Below are positions 1 to 8,143 of a DNA stretch of 64,000 nt, piece by piece. This stretch comes from Collimonas arenae. Its GTDB lineage: Bacteria > Pseudomonadota > Gammaproteobacteria > Burkholderiales > Burkholderiaceae_D. Within the stretch, counting starts at the first letter, position 1; each line of letters begins with the position of its first letter. Location of the stretch: contig NZ_CP009962.1 in the NCBI RefSeq assembly GCF_000786695.1, forward strand, positions 2,232,001-2,296,000. Direction: 5' to 3'. The notes under the pieces were generated by a model. It ran no database searches. It saw only the letters and a list, made by a program, of their open reading frames with translations, and had not been told where the DNA came from. A program made the position numbers and the translations under genes.

Positions 1-58
1 AAATATTAGTCCCGATAGAAATTCATACGAAGAACTAGCAAAAATAATAAACTGCAGC

Positions 59-64
59 TATAAT
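59..64 (+). promoter_or_regulatory. -10 box of the tRNA-Lys promoter
   Basis: A perfect TATAAT lies 12 bases upstream of the tRNA-Lys gene, in A+T-rich DNA. No good -35 hexamer sits at 16-18 bases upstream (best is CTAGCA or TAGCAA), so only the -10 is called. Confidence 0.55.
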
Positions 65-76
65 TCGTCCCCTGTT

Positions 77-152
77 GGGGCGTTAGCTCAGCTGGTAGAG
101 CAGCGGACTCTTAATCCGTAGGTCGTGTGTTCGAATCACACACGCCCCACCA
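77..152 (+). tRNA. tRNA-Lys, anticodon CTT
   Basis: A 76-nt cloverleaf decodes lysine AAG. The acceptor stem GGGGCGT pairs with ACGCCCC, the D-arm contains AGCTCAGCTGGTAGAGC, the anticodon loop is CTCTTAA (anticodon CTT), the T-loop is TTCGAAT, and the 3' CCA is encoded. The gene is followed at once by a terminator hairpin and a truncated tyrosine recombinase reading away from it. That is the usual layout of an integrative element whose attachment site is the 3' end of a tRNA gene. Confidence 0.97.
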
Positions 153-171
153 ACAGAATATAAGCAAACAT

Positions 172-198
172 AAGGGTTTCCGTGAGGAAGCCCTTTTT
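172..198 (+). terminator. Intrinsic terminator after tRNA-Lys
   Basis: A 10-bp stem (AAGGGTTTCC against GGAAGCCCTT, one G-T wobble) with a GTGA loop runs into five T residues. It would end the tRNA transcript before the integrase fragment. Confidence 0.75.
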
Positions 199-266
199 GT
201 TTTGTTGAGCGATTTTATTGTCCGTCCCGTTTTTGTTCCATTGGGTCTCCAACCAGGAGACTTAGC

Positions 267-518
267 ATGGCTCGAATCCGTAAACGCGGCTCTTCACAAT
301 ATCAAGCACGCGTTCGCATCCAAGGATATCCCGAGGTAGCACGATCCTTCCCATCAAATGCCGAGGCTGTCCTTTGGGTTAATCAGCGAGAGCAGCAATT
401 ATTGAGAGGCCTCAGTGATGCCATTAAGGAAGCTGACTCCCTTACCCTTGGTGATGCACTTGCCAGGTATTCGACAGAGATAAATCACCAAAACCGTAGC
501 CAATACAGACTAGCTTAG
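267..518 (+). pseudogene. Truncated tyrosine recombinase/integrase (N-terminal part)
   Basis: The 83 residues match the N-terminal arm-binding region of phage and island integrases: the start MARIRKRGSSQYQARVR, then a PEVARSFPS segment and a TLGDALARYSTEI segment. Such proteins normally exceed 300 residues. Here the frame stops where the core-binding domain should begin, and no catalytic domain with the R-H-R-Y residues was found downstream. The ATG has a good ribosome-binding site (GGAG, 8-9 bases upstream). Lying just downstream of tRNA-Lys, it marks an old insertion into that tRNA; the element can no longer move by its own enzyme. Confidence 0.75.
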
Positions 519-1188
519 TTACAAAATTTATGTTCGTTACGAACTGTGTCAGCAAAGCACCGGGAAGGACTTGGGGATACTGTGGCAAACCAAAGCAGGG
601 ATGCCCATGTTATAAATCCGTCTGAGATAGGGACATTACGGACAGCGATTATTTATGCAACAAAGCCATTCAAACTCTGAAAGTGATTCCCGTAGTGGCA
701 GAGGGAGCAGCAACTATTCCGGCAATGGCGGTGGGTTCGATGGTGGCGGGGCTTCAGGTGATTGGTAATCTTCAGCTATACAAATCCAGAGTGATGGGTA
801 AGTCCAGGCTCGAGCCGTCGGCTGTACCCATTGGGTCCGCTTACGGACTCGCGATGTTAAAATGGCCAGCTTTCGATTATCGTGTTGACAAAAATTTGAT
901 TGTGATACGTTTTTGAATCCGCATCTCGATTTGACAAGGCAAGAAAATTGGACGCCAAAGAGAGTTTTGGCATTCTGCACTCGTTACGGGATGTGACACT
1001 GAGTTTGCGGAACGGCATACCAGATCAGCAGCTTCAAAGCTTATTCCTGCTTTGCTTCGTTGTTGAATGGTTCCTGAATTTTTCCAACTGGATTGTTAGC
1101 AACTAGCGTGTAATTTATCGTGCCTCTGGTCTTGGGGCGGGGAGATATTTTTCAATTTGCCTTTTAATTTAAAACTGGAATAACGCAT
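519..1188. other. Decayed island DNA without an intact gene
   Basis: This 670-bp stretch is A+T-rich and carries no convincing full gene. Two scraps are visible. Positions 655-768 (+) encode a 37-residue Ser/Gly-rich peptide ending GGGFDGGGASGDW, resembling the C-terminal tail of some TPM-domain and related membrane proteins. Positions 906-1106 (+) are an open frame of 66 codons with no start codon, containing ILHSLRDVTLSLRNGIPDQ; its family is not recognised. Both look like gene fragments left by deletion. The last ~80 bases presumably hold the promoter of the following operon, but no clear -35/-10 pair stands out. Confidence 0.5.
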
Positions 1189-1971
1189 ATGTCACTGCGC
1201 ACAAATTTCCATAGCTCACAACTTATTCGTTGTCTGACAGAGATGTCTGTTGTGGAATCTACCGAGCTCGGAAATGAGTTTGCAGAAAAACTAGGCCAAT
1301 GGATTCACTTTACAGATGCAATTCCTTTATCTGCTGTACACAATGACGGCATGGCAAATCTGCCGAAGCTGCAGTCGGCAGGGCGGGATGTGGCACGTGA
1401 TGCCATTGGAAAAGAATTTGATCGCATTCAGACAAATTTGAAGAATTCGATCATGAATAGTTGCTCACCCGGTTTGGGTAAGAGCCATATAAGCTTGCCT
1501 GTTCAAAAACTTGAACTGCCAATCGATCTTTCTGTGGCTTATGTACCATATCGCAGGTTTTATGATGCGCATCAGCATGATATGGAGGTGAGAATTCAGC
1601 CCCTGCGAACCAATGTTCGGGACGTACTGGTTAATACATCGCCGAAGCTCAAAAAACTTGCCGATCTGGATGTGATTCTTGAGCGGATATTACGTGAGCG
1701 CGAGCGTAAATTGCTTGCGACGGTACCGCTTCTTCTCAAAAAACGTTTTGAGCAATTGTTTAACGGGCACCAGCAGGTGCTTGCTGATACGCATCAAACT
1801 GATAATCCTGCCAACTGGATGAAAGCGGGAGCGTGGCTGGCATGCTTTTGCAATGACATGCAAACGCTGCTACTGGCTGAACTGGAGTTACGCCTACAGC
1901 CAACAGGAGGACTCATTAATGCATTGAACCTGGAAACGGTAGTTGATCGCTCCCGTATATCTGGAAAGTAA
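1189..1971 (+). CDS. DUF3348-type protein, first gene of the motor-like operon
   Basis: A 260-residue protein with no signal peptide or membrane segment, so probably cytoplasmic. It resembles, from memory, the DUF3348 family: an N-terminal segment FHSSQLIRCLTEM, a central YVPYRRFYDAHQHDME segment, a helical region rich in Arg/Lys/Leu (about residues 150-200) and a C-terminal stretch with WMKAGAWLACFCNDM. No catalytic motif is visible. It is followed after 203 bases by the channel-like gene of the same operon. As I recall, DUF3348, DUF802, OmpA and DUF2894 genes recur together in Burkholderia and Xanthomonas relatives. Its role is unknown; it could be a soluble partner of the long cytoplasmic tail. 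Base composition is more A+T-rich than the chromosome to the right. Confidence 0.8.
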   Translation: MSLRTNFHSSQLIRCLTEMSVVESTELGNEFAEKLGQWIHFTDAIPLSAVHNDGMANLPKLQSAGRDVARDAIGKEFDRIQTNLKNSIMNSCSPGLGKSHISLPVQKLELPIDLSVAYVPYRRFYDAHQHDMEVRIQPLRTNVRDVLVNTSPKLKKLADLDVILERILRERERKLLATVPLLLKKRFEQLFNGHQQVLADTHQTDNPANWMKAGAWLACFCNDMQTLLLAELELRLQPTGGLINALNLETVVDRSRISGK

Positions 1972-2041
1972 TATGAATATTGAGTTTTATGGATTTAATA
2001 AGGCTGACCGAATGGTGAAGTGCGCTACAGGCATGATTACC

Positions 2042-2124
2042 CATTTTCCGACTCTTTGGCGTTGTTACTCCTCTTGGCGGAATATAGTCCTCGTCATCGC
2101 GCCTAGCGAGGGAGTCGGGAAATG
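2042..2124. other. Inverted-repeat stem-loop inside the motor-like operon
   Basis: CATTTTCCGACTC (2042-2054) is complementary, with one mismatch, to GAGTCGGGAAATG (2112-2124), enclosing 57 bases. A second short stem, CCTCG (2089-2093) with CGAGG (2107-2111), lies inside it. It fills the only long gap in an operon whose other junctions overlap. It could be an mRNA processing or stability element, an attenuator, or the scar of a small repeat; nothing here decides which. Confidence 0.4.
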
Positions 2125-2174
2125 CACACTCACATCTGTCCAATTACCGTTTCTAGGTTGAAAAACGAAATACA

Positions 2175-4682
2175 ATGAACAAACATTTATTTACAATCAT
2201 TTTTATCCTGGGAGCACTGGGAATAGTTTGGGTCGGTGTTGGATTTGTCGGCTCAAGTGTTCTGGCTCTGGCAATAACAGCCATTATTGGTGCGGTCTAT
2301 ATTTTTGGTGCGCTTGAGTTGCGCCAGTTTCGTCAGGCCAGTGAAACTTTGGTTACGGCACTGAATGCGATTCCAGACGGCCTTGTCGACCTTGGCGAGT
2401 GGTTGGCCCGTATACATGTTTCCCTGCAAAATCCGGCTCGTTTGCGTATCGAAGGCGAACGTGTTGGCTTACCCGGCCCCGCCCTGACTCCTTATCTTGT
2501 TGGACTGCTGGTCATGCTGGGTATGCTGGGTACGTTTCTGGGGATGGTGGTTACGCTTAATGGCGCCGTGTTTGCATTGGAAAAAACGATCGATCTTCAG
2601 GCGATTCGCTCGGCGCTTGCCGTCCCGGTTAGAGGACTGGGGCTCGCGTTTGGCACCTCCGTAGCCGGGGTTGCCGCATCGGCGATGCTCGGTTTGATGT
2701 CGGCATTAAGCCGACGTGAAAGAATGCAGGCGGCACAATTATTGGACACCAGAATTTCTACCGTGTTGCGCCGTTTCTCACTCGCACATCAGCGGCAGGA
2801 AACCTTCAAGGCGTTGCAGCTGCAATCTCAGGCATTGCCCGAAGTCGTCGATAAATTGCAGGCGATGATGACGCAGATGGAAGAGCGCAATCAACAGTTG
2901 AACCAACGCCTGATCAGCAATCAGGAAGGCTTTCATGGCGAAGTCAAGGTTGTCTATACCGATCTGGCAAACGCAGTGGATACATCCCTGCGCGCGAGTT
3001 TGAGCCAGAGCGCTCAGGCTGCTGGTGAAAGCATCAAACCTGTGTTCGAAGCGGCGATGAGCGGCATCGCGGCGGAAGCGAAGGCGATGCATGAACGCAT
3101 GGCCGATAACGTGCAGGTTCAGCTCGATGGTCTTACAACTCGTTTCGGCACGACAGTTACCACGGTGGCCGATACCTGGAAGGCAGCGCTCGCCAGCCAT
3201 GAGCAGGCAAACGCAGGCATTAGCTTGAATATAGGGCGCTCGCTGGAGGCCTTCAAGGAAACCTTCGAGCAGCGTTCCGGTGCATTGATCGTCACAGTCG
3301 GGGAGGCCTATACTGGTCTGCAAATCGCACAGGCAGGACAAGACAGGCAACGGCAGCAAGCATGGACGCAGTCGCTGGAAACAATGGCTGCGACGCTCAC
3401 CCGCGAATTACAGCAAACCGGTTCGCAAACTCTGGCGCAGCAGCAGGAAATTTGCAGTGCTTTGACTCAGACCGCGCAAGAGATCAATAAAACTGCCACC
3501 ACAGTGTCTGATACCTGGACGGCAGCCCTTGCCAGTCACGAACAGGAAAGTGCCGGTATTGTTGCGGATATGGGGCGCTCACTGAAAGCGTTCACAGACA
3601 CATTCGAACAACGCTCGGGTGCCTTCGTTTCTGCAGTAGGCGATGCTTATACCGGCCTGCAAACCGGACAGGCAGAACAAGACAAACAGCGACAGCAAGC
3701 ATGGACGCAGTCACTGGAAGCAGTGGCTGCAACGCTCACCCGCGAATTGCAGCAAACCAGTTTGCAAACGCTGACGCAGCAGCGGGAGATTTGCAGTACC
3801 TTGACCCAGACCACGCAAGAGATCATCAAACAGTCACAGACCAATGCCGCCAATACGCTTACCGAGACAACGCGGTTGATCACGAGTGCAGAAGAACTGA
3901 TACGTTCTCGTATCGCCAGTGAAGCACAATGGATCGAACAGCATTGTGAGCGTATGGATCGATTGGCCAGCATGCTGCGTACCGAACTGGGTGCACTAAA
4001 AGATGAGGAGGCTCTGCGTGGCAATGCTGCAGTTGAACGGCTTGGACAATTACAAACAGCGCTGACAAGTCATTTGACCACCCTGGGTACAGCACTGGAA
4101 GCACCGATTACGCGACTCATCGAAACAGCTTCGGAAGCGCCGCGGGCGGCGGCGGAAGTAATTGGGCAATTGCGTCGGGAAATATCCAATAGTGTTGTGC
4201 GCGACAATGAACTGCTTGAAGAGCGCAGCCGTATTATGGCAACGCTCAACACACTGCTCAACGCAATCAACCAGACTTCCCTGGAGCAGCGCTCCATGAT
4301 CGGTTCCCTGGTGGATTCTTCCGCTGCTGCGCTTAACGCTGCCAGTAGTGCAATTTCAGAGAATGTTGCGGCCGAAACGACTAAATTGTCTGACATTGCG
4401 GCACACGTCACCAGCAGCGCCGTTGAAGTATCTAGCTTGAGTGAAGCCTTTGGTTTTGCTGTCCACTCTTTCAATGAGGCCAATGAAAAGTTGATTGGCA
4501 ACCTGCAGCGCATAGAAGAAGCTATGGATAAGTCTGCGCTCAGAAGTAATGAGCAACTCGCTTACTACGTGTCTCAGGCCCGTGAAATCATTGATTTGAG
4601 CATGATGTCGCAAAAGGAGATTTTTGAAGCCTTGCGTCAGTTTCCTGCGAAGCAAACCATACTTGCTGAAGGGGTGCTGTAA
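2175..4682 (+). CDS. MotA/ExbB/ZorA-like channel protein with long DUF802-type tail
   Basis: An 835-residue inner-membrane protein. Four hydrophobic segments lie at about residues 5-23, 27-46, 106-128 and 152-177. The third carries GMLGTFLGMV and the fourth GLGLAFGTSVAGVAAS, the signature pair of the MotA/TolQ/ExbB proton-channel family. After residue 180 comes a tail of ~650 residues, rich in Gln, Ala, Thr and Glu and predicted helical, with a 113-residue tandem duplication at 330-442 and 443-555. The repeat type fits DUF802 as I remember it. The next gene overlaps this stop codon and encodes a MotB/ZorB-like OmpA protein, so the two should form an ion-driven stator-like complex. ZorA of Zorya defence has the same plan of channel plus long cytoplasmic tail. 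The function of this particular family is, to my knowledge, unproven. Confidence 0.85.
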   Translation: MNKHLFTIIFILGALGIVWVGVGFVGSSVLALAITAIIGAVYIFGALELRQFRQASETLVTALNAIPDGLVDLGEWLARIHVSLQNPARLRIEGERVGLPGPALTPYLVGLLVMLGMLGTFLGMVVTLNGAVFALEKTIDLQAIRSALAVPVRGLGLAFGTSVAGVAASAMLGLMSALSRRERMQAAQLLDTRISTVLRRFSLAHQRQETFKALQLQSQALPEVVDKLQAMMTQMEERNQQLNQRLISNQEGFHGEVKVVYTDLANAVDTSLRASLSQSAQAAGESIKPVFEAAMSGIAAEAKAMHERMADNVQVQLDGLTTRFGTTVTTVADTWKAALASHEQANAGISLNIGRSLEAFKETFEQRSGALIVTVGEAYTGLQIAQAGQDRQRQQAWTQSLETMAATLTRELQQTGSQTLAQQQEICSALTQTAQEINKTATTVSDTWTAALASHEQESAGIVADMGRSLKAFTDTFEQRSGAFVSAVGDAYTGLQTGQAEQDKQRQQAWTQSLEAVAATLTRELQQTSLQTLTQQREICSTLTQTTQEIIKQSQTNAANTLTETTRLITSAEELIRSRIASEAQWIEQHCERMDRLASMLRTELGALKDEEALRGNAAVERLGQLQTALTSHLTTLGTALEAPITRLIETASEAPRAAAEVIGQLRREISNSVVRDNELLEERSRIMATLNTLLNAINQTSLEQRSMIGSLVDSSAAALNAASSAISENVAAETTKLSDIAAHVTSSAVEVSSLSEAFGFAVHSFNEANEKLIGNLQRIEEAMDKSALRSNEQLAYYVSQAREIIDLSMMSQKEIFEALRQFPAKQTILAEGVL
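3162..3839 (+). repeat. Tandem 339-bp repeat within the channel gene
   Basis: Two adjacent in-frame copies, 3162-3500 and 3501-3839, each encode 113 residues starting TVADTW/TVSDTW and containing the shared segments AALASHEQ, FEQRSGA, AYTGLQ, QQAWTQSLE and AATLTRELQQT. The DNA copies remain similar but not identical, which points to a fairly old or gene-converted duplication that lengthens the cytoplasmic tail. Confidence 0.9.
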
Positions 4683-5320
4683 TGGAAGACAGTGACATTG
4701 GCATGGAACACACCGCGCCGGTCTGGACTGTTTTTGGCGATTTGATGTCGGGCTTGCTGGGTGCTTTTATGCTGATATTGCTGGGCGTCGTAGGCGTCCA
4801 GATGGAGCTGGCATCGCACCTGCAGGATGAAGTAAAGAGGCGTCAGATTGAAGAGCAGCGCCGCATGAGTCTGGAAAAAGCCTTGGCGGTTCCCTTGGCA
4901 ACAGGGCGTATCACTTTGAATAACGGACGTATAGGCATCAGTGGTCAGGTTCTGTTTTCCCTTAATTCAGACAAGTTGCAACCTGAAGGAAAGCAACTGT
5001 TGAATAGCTTGGTCATGCCGTTACGCGCTTATCTGACAGCGCGTGATGAATTGCTGATGGTAAGCGGATTTACCGACGACAAACCGATACAGGGTGGCCG
5101 TTTCGCAGACAACCTGGAATTGTCTGCTCAGCGTGCCTTGACAGTTACCCGCACCTTGATCGATGACGGGATGCCTTCATCCATGGTTTTTTCCGCAGCT
5201 TTTGGCGCAGAACATCCGATCAAGCCCAATAGCGACGATACATCGCGCGCACAAAACCGCCGGGTGGAAATGGCGCCTGTACCGAAAACTTCCGACACCA
5301 AAATACCATCCCATGGATGA
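4682..5320 (+). CDS. MotB/ZorB-like OmpA-family peptidoglycan-binding protein
   Basis: A 212-residue protein with a short cytoplasmic N-terminus, one membrane helix (about 18-40) and a periplasmic OmpA-like domain (about 86-198). The helix begins VFGDLMSGLLGAF; Asp20 sits where MotB carries its essential proton-binding Asp in an ADFM-type motif. The OmpA domain shows TDD (131-133), LSAQRA (147-152) and the peptidoglycan-binding RAQNRRVEM (189-197). The start codon overlaps the stop of the channel gene (TAATG), implying coupled translation. It should anchor the channel to the cell wall as MotB anchors MotA. At 212 residues it is smaller than a typical MotB. Confidence 0.88.
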   Translation: MEDSDIGMEHTAPVWTVFGDLMSGLLGAFMLILLGVVGVQMELASHLQDEVKRRQIEEQRRMSLEKALAVPLATGRITLNNGRIGISGQVLFSLNSDKLQPEGKQLLNSLVMPLRAYLTARDELLMVSGFTDDKPIQGGRFADNLELSAQRALTVTRTLIDDGMPSSMVFSAAFGAEHPIKPNSDDTSRAQNRRVEMAPVPKTSDTKIPSHG

Positions 5321-6125
5321 AGTGGTTAATGAGACAGTTGATATAGGTACGGTAGAAGCGCCGCTGGACACGCTTGTCGGTTTCAACCTGGAGATCGCAT
5401 CCCTGAGCGCTGCAGGTGCAGAGCGGTTTGACCCTGTGCGCTTGCACTATATTAAAGTGCTCGCCAAACGCGCAGCGCTGTACTGTGGAAATGTCAATCA
5501 GGAAAACGTCAAACAACTGCTTGATATCCGGTTAAAGCAAGCACTAATCGCTTTCAGAGAGCGCTTTGAACAGGCGCAATGCGATGCAAAAGACACCATT
5601 GCCCAAATCACGCCGCAGTATCCACACGCTGCCGAAATATTACAGCGACTAATTGCCGCCGGTGATTTCAAGGAGTTGCAACGCTTTATCGGCACCCTGA
5701 AAACAAACGACCAAGACACATCATTGAATTCGCTGCTGCTTCAGCTTGAACAATCTTCACCCGCAAATGCGGAGGGGCAGCGAGGTGCGGATACCGGGCA
5801 GCGCACCGAATTAAAAACTATACGGAATTTCAGGAATACGTGGTCAAAGCTCAGTGCAGACAAACAATTAACACAAGCACTGGAACAGGCGCCAAAAAAT
5901 GCCGGGCCAATTAATTCTCATATGCTGGTGTTACGTTCTTTGATGCTCATGCGCGATATCTCGCCGGATTATCTCAGTCGGTTTATATCTTATGCAGATA
6001 CTTTGCTGCGCCTTGATTCCGGTGAAAAAGAAAAAGCGGGCAATATCAAAAAATCTTCGCCTACTCCAAAAAAGAAAATTGCTTCTAAGAATTCTGGTGT
6101 GGATACTAACTTTCTAGGAAGTTAA
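5313..6125 (+). CDS. DUF2894-type protein, last gene of the motor-like operon
   Basis: A 270-residue soluble protein. The ATG at 5313 is chosen because it overlaps the end of the OmpA gene by 8 bases and gives a protein starting MDEVVNETVD; a longer upstream frame would run far into that gene. It resembles DUF2894 from memory: an N-terminal FDPVRLHYIKVLAKRA (39-54) and a well-defined C-terminal block with ELKTIRNFRNTWSKLSAD (166-183), APKNAGPINSHMLVLRSL (193-210) and SPDYLSRFISYADTLL (217-232). The tail is Lys-rich (PTPKKK). No enzyme motif, signal peptide or membrane helix is seen. Overlap with the ZorB-like gene makes it an obligate member of the operon; its job is unknown. Confidence 0.8.
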   Translation: MDEVVNETVDIGTVEAPLDTLVGFNLEIASLSAAGAERFDPVRLHYIKVLAKRAALYCGNVNQENVKQLLDIRLKQALIAFRERFEQAQCDAKDTIAQITPQYPHAAEILQRLIAAGDFKELQRFIGTLKTNDQDTSLNSLLLQLEQSSPANAEGQRGADTGQRTELKTIRNFRNTWSKLSADKQLTQALEQAPKNAGPINSHMLVLRSLMLMRDISPDYLSRFISYADTLLRLDSGEKEKAGNIKKSSPTPKKKIASKNSGVDTNFLGS

Positions 6126-6141
6126 GCCATTTCCTAATAGG

Positions 6142-6165
6142 ACTGCATTCGTTTCCGCATGCAGT
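6142..6165 (+). terminator. Weak hairpin after the motor-like operon
   Basis: ACTGCAT and ATGCAGT form a perfect 7-bp inverted repeat with a 10-base loop, 17 bases after the last stop codon. There is no T-tract, and the right arm overlaps the IS terminal repeat, so it may be incidental. Confidence 0.25.
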
Positions 6166-6167
6166 GG

Positions 6168-7054
<887 letters not shown>

Positions 7055-7337
7055 TCAAGAGCGCAGTAGTTTTTTTAAAATAGCCTTCTCGCGCTCAAGG
7101 CGATCGATACGCGCCTCAAGCATCTTGGATGCGTTGCTGATCCGGCGTCATGGCCTTGCTCTGCGGCGTGATGCCTTGACGTTCCTGTTGAAGTTGCTGC
7201 CCCCAGCGACGCAAAACGGACTCGGCGACGCCAACCGAACGGCTCGCCTCGATATGGCGATAGTTCTTGTCCGCAACCAGGTTTGCAGCCTGCTGCTTGA
7301 ACTCGGGGGAAAACGTACCTCTTTGCTTGCTCATCAA
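7055..7337 (-). pseudogene. IS3-family OrfA, frameshifted
   Basis: The N-terminal helix-turn-helix part reads MSKQRGTFSPEFKQQAANLV through MTPDQQRIQDA and stops near 7116. The next frame continues with MLEARIDRLEREKAILKK, the leucine-zipper region of OrfA, so a single-base change around 7120 has broken the gene. A run TTTTAAAAAAACT near 7075 corresponds to the A-rich site where this family normally makes its programmed -1 frameshift into OrfB. Confidence 0.75.
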
Positions 7338-7651
7338 ACACCTCTCCTTGGCGAGTATTCTCGCCTAAATTGATGCCCGGCTACATTAGACCACTACATT
7401 GATCTGCCACTTTGTTGCTTGAGTTACAGAAAAATACAACTCTCCCGTCATCATTCCACCGTTCTCCAACGTTTAGCCGGTAATAACGGCGCTTAACTTA
7501 CGCTTATGTCTTCACATAGAAATCATCGTGTTACTTGATTGAGACTTTCCTCTGGGTGGCAATATCGAGGGACAAGTGTCGTTGGACGGAGGGAGTGTGA
7601 AGTTTTGCTTTAGGTGAATGGTTGTACTCATCCATGAGGACTCGGAATATC

Positions 7652-7876
7652 ATGAAATTCATAACATTAATCCCCGCTACGGTCGTGGCGTTTGCCTTGG
7701 GTGGCTGCGTGGTAGCGCCTCCAGTTGCGGGTCCGGTTTACACTGCGCCACCAGGCGTGGTGTATGTCGCACCGACCTATGCGATACCTGGTCCGGGCTA
7801 TGCCTGGGCTTATCACCCGCACTATGGCTGGGGCTGGCACCACCCGCAATATGGCTGGCATCGCGGCTGGCGCTGA
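7652..7876 (+). CDS. Small His/Trp/Tyr/Gly-rich lipoprotein
   Basis: A 74-residue protein. The ATG at 7652 gives a clean lipoprotein signal, MKFITLIPATVVAFALGGC, with LGGC as the lipobox and Cys19 as the lipidated residue; an upstream ATG in frame would spoil the signal. The mature part is Pro/Val-rich, then ends in a His, Trp, Tyr and Gly-rich tail (YHPHYGWGWHHPQYGWH). Such tails can bind metals, but that is inference. No named family is recognised. It stands alone, downstream of the IS remnant and upstream of an acyltransferase on the same strand. Confidence 0.7.
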   Translation: MKFITLIPATVVAFALGGCVVAPPVAGPVYTAPPGVVYVAPTYAIPGPGYAWAYHPHYGWGWHHPQYGWHRGWR

Positions 7877-8143
7877 GGGCTGACTGCCGATGCCTGCTTG
7901 TCCATGGGCGACGGCAATCAGGTTCCGTGCTGAAAAATCCACTGCCAGATTCTGTCGTTGTATGAGGCGGAATTTAGCGGTGGTTTTTTCTTTTGGGGAA
8001 CAGATAGACGCTTAACAGGTGGAGGCGTAGACTGCATTGTTTTTCGGCAATATTCTGTTCGAAATTTTCCGGCCCCTTTGTGCCGGCGTTTTGTGTGGAC
8101 ACTGTTGCGGATAATTTCAATTACTCCTTCCTGCCACGTTGCA

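Noticed and set aside
714..980. Minus-strand 88-residue frame and plus-strand 683-916 frame in the relic region
   Set aside because: No family, no ribosome-binding site, and GTG-type start for one; better explained as chance in decayed DNA.
1943..2161. Short frames spanning the gap before the channel gene
   Set aside because: They overlap the DUF3348 gene end and cross the inverted repeat, with no conserved feature.
1189..6125. Assignment as a known Zorya system
   Set aside because: ZorA/ZorB likeness is architectural only; no ZorC, ZorD, ZorE, ZorF or ZorG-like protein is present.
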